A stretch of DNA of 64,000 bases from a bacterium (GTDB taxonomy: Bacteria > Planctomycetota > Planctomycetia > Pirellulales > Pirellulaceae): positions 310,001 to 374,000 of the forward strand of contig JAUIGN010000001.1 in NCBI GenBank assembly GCA_030430075.1, in the 5' to 3' direction. Of the stretch, positions 54,595 through 61,080 are shown in pieces (the first letter of the stretch is position 1; each line of letters opens with the position of its first letter). A program made the translations under genes and the position numbers. Under the pieces are notes generated by a model. The model made no database searches and was not told where the DNA came from. It saw only the letters and a list, made by a program, of their open reading frames with translations.

Positions 54595-55380
54595 TTACCG
54601 AGATCCAGACGACTGGACACTCGGCAGCCGGAGCGGCCAACCGCGCATTTCATCGAGCATCCGAAACTTGGTCATGTCGAACTGCAGGGGCGTCACGGTG
54701 ACAAATCCGTTTTGCAGCGCGGCGAGATCCGTTTCCGGCGCGTCGGACGGGGGTGGCGGATCGCCGGTCGCCCAGTAGTACGTCCGGCCTTTCGGATCTT
54801 TCCGTTTGATGAAGTCCTCGCCATACCGCGCAACCCCCATCGGCACCACGTGAATGCCCCGCGGCCGGTCGACAGCGACCGTCGGGATGTTGATGTTGTA
54901 CAAAGGAGATTCCGGCTGCGGCTGGGCCAGCAGTTGCTCAATCACCGATCGGGCCATCCGGGCCGCCCCGTCGAAGTTCGCATGCTCGTCATATTCGAGC
55001 GAGACGGCGATACTGGTAATCCCGAAGAACGCTCCCTCGATGGCGGCCGCGACGGTGCCGGAATAAAGCACGTTGATCCCCGCGTTCAGTCCCCCGTTGA
55101 TGCCGCTGACGACCAGTTCGGGCCGGCTGGGGCAGAACTCCGAAATCCCCAGCTTTACGCAGTCCGCCGGACTCCCTTCAACGGCCCATCCCCGCCGCCG
55201 GTCGCCTTCGTACACCTCCTTGCAAATCAACGGGCTGAGGAACGTAATCGAGTGTCCCACGCCGCTCTGCTCCGTCGCCGGCGCGACCACCGACACGTCA
55301 CCCAGTTGCTGCAGTTCGCGCTCCAGGGCCGCCAGGCCGGGCGCATAGATGCCGTCGTCGTTGGTCAGCAAGATTTGCAC
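54595..55380 (-). CDS. surE: 5'/3'-nucleotidase SurE
   Basis: A metal-dependent phosphatase of nucleoside monophosphates, linked to stress survival. 261 residues: the hallmark ILLTNDDGIYAPGL at the N terminus, APATEQSGVGHSIT, the GSPADCVKLG motif and VVSGINGGLNAGINVLYSGTVAAA. Starts at GTG 55380, since the strand motif begins at the third residue. It is transcribed divergently from guaA. Confidence 0.95.
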   Translation of the reverse strand: MQILLTNDDGIYAPGLAALERELQQLGDVSVVAPATEQSGVGHSITFLSPLICKEVYEGDRRRGWAVEGSPADCVKLGISEFCPSRPELVVSGINGGLNAGINVLYSGTVAAAIEGAFFGITSIAVSLEYDEHANFDGAARMARSVIEQLLAQPQPESPLYNINIPTVAVDRPRGIHVVPMGVARYGEDFIKRKDPKGRTYYWATGDPPPPSDAPETDLAALQNGFVTVTPLQFDMTKFRMLDEMRGWPLRLPSVQSSGSR

Positions 55381-55469
55381 GTGCGGTGTTTCCTTCCTGC
55401 CACAGCGAGCGGAGAATTAGCACGGATGATTCGTGAATCAGCGGCGATTCGGTGCAAGTCGTGGTGCCG

Positions 55470-55565
55470 CAATCGTTTGTGTTGATGTTACCCAACACGC
55501 CGCGCATCTAAAAGGGAACGCGATTGCGCCCGGTTTGCTCGACGATCAACGGATCCGGGGCTGAC
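55470..55565. repeat. Copy of second dispersed repeat family
   Basis: AATCGTTTGTGTTGATGTTAC at 55471-55491 with GGAACGCGATTGCGCCCGG after it matches 27200-27262. CCGGTTTGCTCGACGATCAAC at 55530-55550 matches 1418-1438. The two halves join the other two copies into one longer consensus. Confidence 0.55.
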
Positions 55566-55689
55566 GCCCGACGGCTGATGATTGATCCGCGTTGGCGGCT
55601 CATTTTGGGTCTCATGATAGTGGCGGGGCACCGATCGTTCAACGACGGCCGCTGCAGTTCGCTACCTAGTCGCTGGCGGGATCGAGCCC

Positions 55690-55695
55690 TATAAT
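55690..55695 (+). promoter_or_regulatory. TATAAT -10 box upstream of guaA
   Basis: A perfect TATAAT hexamer 57 bases before the guaA ATG. No good -35 hexamer is found 16-18 bases upstream, so strength is uncertain. Transcription would begin near 55702, just before the palindrome. Confidence 0.5.
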
Positions 55696-55710
55696 CAGCC
55701 TTTCTTCACC

Positions 55711-55734
55711 GCCCGCGTCGACGCGGGCTTTTTT
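55711..55734 (+). terminator. Terminator-like perfect palindrome in the guaA leader
   Basis: GCCCGCGTCGACGCGGGC (55711-55728) is self-complementary over all 18 bases and is followed by TTTTTT. It reads as an intrinsic terminator on the plus strand, but the nearest plus-strand gene upstream ends about 2 kb away. It therefore probably acts on the guaA transcript itself, ending 18 bases before the ATG. Confidence 0.7.
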
Positions 55735-55740
55735 CGTTGG

Positions 55741-55755
55741 ATGGTGAACAAATGA
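55741..55755 (+). promoter_or_regulatory. Four-codon upstream frame M-V-N-K-stop overlapping the guaA start
   Basis: ATG GTG AAC AAA TGA: the TGA overlaps the guaA ATG (55752) as ATGA. It could couple translation of guaA to reading of a mini-frame, or be chance. Confidence 0.25.
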
Positions 55756-57335
55756 GCAGCATCGCATCCTCAGTTCAATCAACGGCTGGCAGCGTCTCGG
55801 ACGAACGCGTCCTGGTGCTCGACTTCGGCGCCCAATACGCCCAACTGATCGCACGCCGCGTCCGCGAGCAAAGCGTCTACTGCGAGCTTGTGCGGCACGA
55901 CATAACGCCTGAACAGGTCAAGGCACACGCGCCGAGCGGCCTGATTCTGTCCGGCGGACCATCCAGCGTGTATGCCGACGGCGCTCCCAAGTGCCATCCG
56001 GGAATTTTTGACCTGGGCATCCCCGTGCTGGGGATCTGCTACGGGATGCAATTGGCCTGCGACGCACTCGGCGGCGACGTCGCCAACGCTCCCGCCCGCG
56101 AATTCGGCCGCGCCCGCTGCGAGGTGACCAGCGAATCGGACCTCTTTACCGGCTTTCCCCACGAGACCGATGTCTGGATGAGCCATGGCGACCAGGTCTC
56201 GCAAGTCAGCGAGGAATTCATCCCGTTGGCGCGCACCAAGACCTGCCCGATCGCCGCCGTCAAACATGCCAGCCGCCCCGTCTACGGCTTGCAGTTCCAT
56301 CCCGAAGTGACGCACACTCCGCAAGGCTCGATGCTGTTGCGAAATTTCCTGATGGCGGTCTGCGGCTGCTCGGGAAGCTGGCACCTGGGCGATTTTGCCA
56401 AGGAGGCGATCGACGCCATTCGCCAGCAGGTGGGCGATGCCCGAGTGATTTGCGGCTTGTCCGGCGGCGTCGATTCGTCGGTCACCGCCGCCCTTCTCTA
56501 CCGGGCCATCGGCAAGCAACTCTCCTGCATCCTGGTCAACAACGGTCTGCTGAGGAAAGATGAACAGGCGATGGTGATCGCCGAATTCACCGACCACTTC
56601 AAGGCCGACCTGCACGTCGTCGACGGAGAGGCCCGCTTCCTGGCGAGCCTGGCCGGGGTCACCGAACCCCAGGAAAAGCGGCGGCGGATCGGGTTCGAGT
56701 TCATCGAGTGCTTCAAGGCGGAAGCGGCCAAGGTCGAAGACGCCCGTTTTCTGGCCCAGGGGACGCTGTACCCGGATGTGATCGAAAGCGGTGCCGCCCA
56801 CGACGGCCCGGCCGCCACCATCAAGCTCCACCACAATGTGGGAGGTCTCCCGGAACAACTGGGCTTCGAATTGATCGAGCCGCTGCGGGACCTCTTCAAA
56901 GACGAAGTACGCCGCCTGGGCCTGGAATTGGGCCTGCCGACCGACCTCGTCTGGCGGCACCCGTTTCCCGGGCCGGGGCTGGCCGTCCGCTGCCTGGGCG
57001 AAGTCACCCGCCAGCGGCTCGATATCCTGCGGGAAGCGGACGCCATCGTGGTGGACGAAATCAAAGCGGCCGGCCTCTACCGCAAGACCTCGCAGGCCTT
57101 CGCCGTGCTGCTTCCGGTCCAGAGCGTCGGCGTGATGGGGGACGCTCGAACCTACGAAGATGCCATCGCCATCCGGTGCGTCGATTCGGACGACTTCATG
57201 ACGGCCGATTGGAGCCGCCTGCCGAACGAATTGCTGGCCCACATGTCGACGCGAATCATCAATGAAGTGAAAGGAGTCAATCGCGTCTGCTACGATATCA
57301 GCAGCAAACCCCCCGCGACCATCGAATGGGAGTAG
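55752..57335 (+). CDS. guaA: GMP synthase (glutamine-hydrolysing)
   Basis: Converts XMP to GMP with ATP and glutamine. 527 residues in three parts: class I glutamine amidotransferase ([28 protein letters not shown] with the catalytic Cys, H and E in [13 protein letters not shown]), the ATP pyrophosphatase domain with [17 protein letters not shown], and the dimerisation domain with [11 protein letters not shown]. The C terminus [12 protein letters not shown] is canonical. I use ATG 55752; the frame opens five codons earlier with TTG. The leader contains a terminator-like palindrome. Confidence 0.98.
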   Translation: MSSIASSVQSTAGSVSDERVLVLDFGAQYAQLIARRVREQSVYCELVRHDITPEQVKAHAPSGLILSGGPSSVYADGAPKCHPGIFDLGIPVLGICYGMQLACDALGGDVANAPAREFGRARCEVTSESDLFTGFPHETDVWMSHGDQVSQVSEEFIPLARTKTCPIAAVKHASRPVYGLQFHPEVTHTPQGSMLLRNFLMAVCGCSGSWHLGDFAKEAIDAIRQQVGDARVICGLSGGVDSSVTAALLYRAIGKQLSCILVNNGLLRKDEQAMVIAEFTDHFKADLHVVDGEARFLASLAGVTEPQEKRRRIGFEFIECFKAEAAKVEDARFLAQGTLYPDVIESGAAHDGPAATIKLHHNVGGLPEQLGFELIEPLRDLFKDEVRRLGLELGLPTDLVWRHPFPGPGLAVRCLGEVTRQRLDILREADAIVVDEIKAAGLYRKTSQAFAVLLPVQSVGVMGDARTYEDAIAIRCVDSDDFMTADWSRLPNELLAHMSTRIINEVKGVNRVCYDISSKPPATIEWE

Positions 57336-57929
57336 GGCGAAGAATTCACCGCCCGTGGTGAAGCAGTCGCTCCCGGCGTCGCCCCATGAATGCGTGCCGG
57401 TTTCGCCCCGGTTCGAAAAGAAGGAAGCTCGGCCGTGGTGGCAGCCGAGCTTCCGAGATGGTGGGTTGTTTGCATCGCGACGGGATGCGGGGCGAGCATG
57501 TGGTGGTGGTGAGGTGCTCGAACCCGTCTCGAAACAAACGGAGGCAACGTGAGGATTTTCCAGCGACGTCCAATGTCGCTAGAAACAAAGATCGGTCACG
57601 CACACTCGAAACAGCCATGCTTTTCGGTGCGCGCCATACAGGCCAGAGAACCGATACCCCCGTCAAAGGCGTTAAAGTCGCCCCAACCAGACGTCTCCCC
57701 TGCGGATCAGCCGTTAAAGTCCAACCAACCGGACCTCTCCGGTGCAAACCATCAATCCTGCCAGCCGCCCGATCCCTGCAGCCCTCGACGTTTTTTCGCA
57801 GGACGCCTGAACGCGGCCCAACTTGAATCTTGAATTCAGCCGGCACAACCGGGGGATGTCCCAGCCGCAGTCGGCCTCAGCATGTTCGTTTGACAAGCCA
57901 TCCGCTTGCAGCAAAAAGGAGTTGTTTCG
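57336..57929. other. Intergenic stretch guaA-ettA
   Basis: About 590 bases. A strong hairpin sits at 57423-57453. At 57667-57745 an imperfect tandem of about 37 bp begins CGTTAAAGTC twice. No credible gene on either strand; the long minus-strand frame here belongs to the ettA antisense. Confidence 0.5.
57423..57453 (+). terminator. Strong hairpin after guaA
   Basis: GGAAGCTCGGC (57423-57433) and GCCGAGCTTCC (57443-57453) form a perfect 11-bp stem with a 9-base loop, 88 bases past the guaA stop. No T-run follows, so termination is only likely; it may also protect the mRNA end. Confidence 0.5.
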
Positions 57930-59603
57930 TTGAACCGGCAGTACATTTTTTCCATTGAGAGCTTGACCAAGAAACACGGTCAACGAGAGGTTCTCCAGAA
58001 CATCTGGCTGTCCTTCTTTCCCGGCGCCAAGATCGGTGTCCTGGGCCGCAACGGCTCGGGCAAGAGCACGTTGCTCAAGATCATGGCCGGTGTCGACAAG
58101 GACTTCGACGGAGAAGCACGATTGACCTCGGGATTCACCTGCGGCTACCTGCCTCAAGAGCCCGAGCTGACGCCGGACAAGAACGTCTGGGAAAATGTCG
58201 AGGAAGCGGTCGCCCCGCGCCGCGCCATGCTGGACCGCTACAACGAGATCAGCGTCAAGCTGGGCGAACCGATCGATGACGACCTGATGCAGAAGCTGTG
58301 CGACGAGATGGCTCGGCTGCAGGACCAGATCGAAGCCACCAACACCTGGTCGCTCGATCGCGAGATCGAAATCGCCTTCGACGTCATGAACCTGCCGGAC
58401 CGGGAAGCGGACGTCACCAAGCTGTCGGGCGGCGAGCGGCGGCGCGTCGCGCTGTGCAAACTGCTCCTCCAACGGCCCGACCTGCTGTTGCTCGACGAAC
58501 CGACCAATCACCTCGATGCCGAAGCCGTGCACTGGCTGGAACGCCACTTGACCGAGTACCCGGGCACGGTGGTGGCGGTCACCCACGACCGGTATTTCCT
58601 GGATAACGCCGCCCAGTGGATCCTGGAACTCGATCGGGGCCGCGGCATTCCGTTCGAAGGAAACTACTCGTCCTGGCTGGTGCAGAAGGAAGAACGGCTG
58701 GCCCGCGAAGAGAAGGCTTCCGAAGCCCGCCAGCGTACGCTGAAACGCGAACTGGAATGGGTCCGGATGGCGCCGCGTGCCCGTCAGGCGAAGAGTAAGG
58801 CAAGGATCAACGCCTATGAACAGATGGCGGCCCAGCAAGCCAACGAACGGATCGACGAGTGCGAAATTCAGATTCCGCCCGGGAAACACCTGGGAGACCT
58901 GGTGATCAACGCCGACGGAATCAGCAAGGCCTACGGCGATCAGGTCTTGTTCGAGGACCTCTCATTCAATCTGCCGCCCGGCGGCATCGTCGGCGTGATC
59001 GGTCCCAACGGTGCCGGCAAGACGACCCTCTTTCGGATGATCGTGGGAGAAGAACAGCCGGACCGCGGCACCCTCCGTGTCGGCGAAACGGTTGAACTTG
59101 GCTACGTCGATCAGAACCGGGATGCCCTGGAGCCGCACAAGACGGTCTATCAGGAAATCTCCGGCGGCTACGAGAACCTCGAAATGGGCGGAAGGTCCAT
59201 CAACGCGCGAGGCTACGTGTCGCGTTTCAACTTTCGCGGTCCCGACCAGGAAAAGAAAGTCGGCACGCTCTCCGGCGGCGAACGGAACCGGGTCCACCTG
59301 GCCAAACTGCTCCGCCGCGGATCCAACGTGCTGCTGCTGGACGAGCCGACCAACGACCTGGACGTCGATACGCTGCGGGCCCTGGAAGAGGCGATCCTGA
59401 ACTATGTCGGCTGTGTCGTGGTCATCACCCATGATCGCTGGTTCCTGGACCGCATCGCGACCCACATCCTGGCCTTCGAAGGCGACGGGTACGTGCATTG
59501 GTGCGAAGGCAATTTTCAGACCTACGAAAAGCAACGCCGCGACCGCCTGGGCATCGACGACGATCAACCCAAGCGGTTCCGCTACAAGAAGCTGCACCAG
59601 TAG
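57930..59603 (+). CDS. ettA: Energy-dependent translational throttle protein EttA (ABC-F)
   Basis: An ABC-F ATPase that binds the ribosomal E site and gates the first elongation step by ATP/ADP ratio. 557 residues with two ATPase cassettes: Walker A GVLGRNGSGKSTLLKIM, signature KLSGGERRRVALC, Walker B LLLLDEPTNHLDAEA; then VIGPNGAGKTTLFRMI, TLSGGERNRVHLA and VLLLDEPTNDLDVDT. The P-site tRNA interaction linker and the arm (R-Y-N-E-I-S-V-K-L-G-E) have EttA form. TTG 57930 is the start: AAAGGAG lies 8 bases before it, and family similarity begins at once. No membrane segments. Confidence 0.95.
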   Translation: MNRQYIFSIESLTKKHGQREVLQNIWLSFFPGAKIGVLGRNGSGKSTLLKIMAGVDKDFDGEARLTSGFTCGYLPQEPELTPDKNVWENVEEAVAPRRAMLDRYNEISVKLGEPIDDDLMQKLCDEMARLQDQIEATNTWSLDREIEIAFDVMNLPDREADVTKLSGGERRRVALCKLLLQRPDLLLLDEPTNHLDAEAVHWLERHLTEYPGTVVAVTHDRYFLDNAAQWILELDRGRGIPFEGNYSSWLVQKEERLAREEKASEARQRTLKRELEWVRMAPRARQAKSKARINAYEQMAAQQANERIDECEIQIPPGKHLGDLVINADGISKAYGDQVLFEDLSFNLPPGGIVGVIGPNGAGKTTLFRMIVGEEQPDRGTLRVGETVELGYVDQNRDALEPHKTVYQEISGGYENLEMGGRSINARGYVSRFNFRGPDQEKKVGTLSGGERNRVHLAKLLRRGSNVLLLDEPTNDLDVDTLRALEEAILNYVGCVVVITHDRWFLDRIATHILAFEGDGYVHWCEGNFQTYEKQRRDRLGIDDDQPKRFRYKKLHQ

Positions 59604-59760
59604 GCGGTGAATACCGGACTCCTCAACGTACCCGCTCGGCAACCAATCCATTGCGGAGCATGCGGCGGCATACGCAGATCGTCCGTGCCCGTCATGACAC
59701 CGTTCGTGATGACGGCCGCACGGCGCCTGCCCCGCCCTGGACACGACTGGCCGGTGTTCC
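59604..59760. other. Short gap between convergent genes ettA and a small membrane gene
   Basis: About 160 bases between two stop codons on opposite strands. No T-run hairpin is obvious. Confidence 0.4.
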
Positions 59761-59946
59761 CTACTTCCCGGAGTCCGATGTCTTCTTCCGCAGCGAAGTC
59801 ACGCCGCCGACCAGGAAAATGGCGGGAACAAAAAACAATCCAATCAGGTAGGGAATTGTTACCTCGTCCGCATACGCCAACACTCCAATCGCCGAAAACG
59901 TCGACACACCGAACAGCGTGAAGCAAATTACGGTAAAGAGACGCAT
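59761..59946 (-). CDS. Small two-helix membrane protein
   Basis: 61 residues: MRLFTVICFTLFGVSTFSAI begins the first helix, a short polar turn (Y-A-D-E-V-T), a second helix (IPYLIGLFFVPAIFLVGGV) and a charged end (S-L-R-K-K-T-S-D-S-G-K). AAGGAG lies 7 bases before ATG 59946, one of the better ribosome sites in the window, which supports a real gene. No family recognised. Just upstream lies the repeat array at 60047-60423. Confidence 0.7.
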   Translation of the reverse strand: MRLFTVICFTLFGVSTFSAIGVLAYADEVTIPYLIGLFFVPAIFLVGGVTSLRKKTSDSGK

Positions 59947-60456
59947 AAGAAACTCCTTGTTGTTTGTCGCCAACACAGTCGCCAACACAACTGCTCGCTG
60001 TGAGTCTCCGATCCAACCGAAACGACGGACTCGACAACTGCTCACTGCTCGGCGCGGGTCTCCGACCCCGCCGAAACCGCCGACCGAAGGTCTCCATGGC
60101 AGATGGTGTTAAGCGGTCGAGGTTCGTGTCATGCACAGCATGACCTACCGGCTGCTCGGCGCGGGTCTCCGACCCCGCCGACCCCGCCGACCGAAGGTCT
60201 CCATGGCAGATGGTGTTAAGCGGTCGAGGTTTGTGTCATGCACAGCATGACCTACCGGCTGCTCGGCGCGGGTCTCCGACCCCGCCGAAACCGACGACCG
60301 AAGGGCTCCATGGCAGATGGTGTTAAGCGGTCGAGGTTCGTGTCATGCACAGCATGACCTACTGGCTGCTCACTGCTCGGCGCGGGTCTCCGACCCCGCC
60401 GAAACCGCCGACCGAAGGTCTCCATTTCTCTGCAGCAACTCTCGCTGGAAGGTCGC
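59947..60456. other. Intergenic repeat island
   Basis: About 510 bases, mostly the 107-bp array. Minus-strand frames starting M-E-T-F-G-R-R-F are translations of the array, not genes. Confidence 0.7.
60047..60423. repeat. 107-bp tandem array of the dispersed GGTCTCC family
   Basis: Copies start at 60047, 60154, 60261 and, after 7 extra bases, 60375 (partial). Each unit has GCTCGGCGCGGGTCTCC, then GACCCCGCCGAAACCGCC, then GACCGAAGGTCTCC, a spacer ATGGCAGATGGTGTTAAGCG, and the palindrome GTCATGC-ACA-GCATGAC with CTACCGG. This is the best-preserved full-length unit of the family. The units are nearly identical, so expansion is recent. Confidence 0.95.
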
Positions 60457-60990
60457 TCAAGGGATGTAAACGGTCCGCCGGTGACTGGCGCGCATGGGAA
60501 TCCGGACCGTCGCGCGTTCGCTGCGTTCCGCGAAGTTGATTTCCAAATCGGCAACGATCACCGGTCGCCGGTCCCAGACGGTCTCGCCGAAGTTGAAATA
60601 CAACAAGACAAAATCACGCTGCGGCTGCCACTTCTTGTCGTCGACCGTAATTTCCCCCACAGCCTGTTGGCCATTTTTCAACTCCAAACGCGCACCGTGG
60701 AGCGTCGCCGATACGGCGGTACGGGACGCGTCGTTCAACATCATGGTCAGAGCATAGGGCGGCCCTTGCAGACGCTCCGGGGGATCCATAATTCGTTCCC
60801 CCGGATGCACATCCACAGTCACTGCCACCCCAGCCATGCTCACGTCTTTTGTCTGCTCGTAATCGTGGATATGAAGGAGCCCGTAACGATCGATCAGCCC
60901 AAGTGGAATACCACAGCAGAACAACATCGTCAGTAAGCAAATGGCAAGAATCAGCCAGATCCTCTTGCTACGTCTCTGGGGATCGTTCAT
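60457..60990 (-). CDS. Membrane-anchored protein of unknown function
   Basis: 177 residues. A basic N terminus (M-N-D-P-Q-R-R-S-K-R) precedes one membrane helix (WLILAICLLTMLFCCGIPLGL); the rest is beta-rich and extracytoplasmic: V-A-V-T-V-D-V-H-P-G-E, L-T-M-M-L-N-D-A-S-R-T-A-V, V-L-L-Y-F-N-F-G-E and a last R-T-V-Y-I-P. No family recognised. I start at ATG 60990; a longer frame upstream lacks coding character. It lies 90 bases downstream of the WD40 gene on the same strand. Confidence 0.68.
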   Translation of the reverse strand: MNDPQRRSKRIWLILAICLLTMLFCCGIPLGLIDRYGLLHIHDYEQTKDVSMAGVAVTVDVHPGERIMDPPERLQGPPYALTMMLNDASRTAVSATLHGARLELKNGQQAVGEITVDDKKWQPQRDFVLLYFNFGETVWDRRPVIVADLEINFAERSERATVRIPMRASHRRTVYIP

Positions 60991-61080
60991 GCAGCGTCTC
61001 TCTTGCGACGTCGATCCGCCAACACAATGGTTCGGCGCGGTTCTCTGACGTCCACGGCAACCGAAATCAGCGGTTCCCAT

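Larger units (their letters stand above)
55381..55751. other. Divergent region surE/guaA with repeat copy and guaA leader
   Basis: About 370 bases. 55470-55565 holds a copy of the second dispersed repeat family. 55690-55755 holds a TATAAT box, a perfect palindrome with a T-run, and a 4-codon frame that runs into the guaA start. Confidence 0.6.

Noticed and set aside
55711-55734. Palindrome as the terminator of surE
   Set aside because: surE is on the minus strand and starts, rather than ends, on this side; the T-run is on the plus strand.
55779-57242. 487-codon minus-strand frame opposite guaA
   Set aside because: Antisense of a well-defined GMP synthase.
60047-60423. Possible CRISPR array
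   Set aside because: The whole 107-bp unit is repeated, including the part that would be a spacer; there are no unique spacers and no cas genes.
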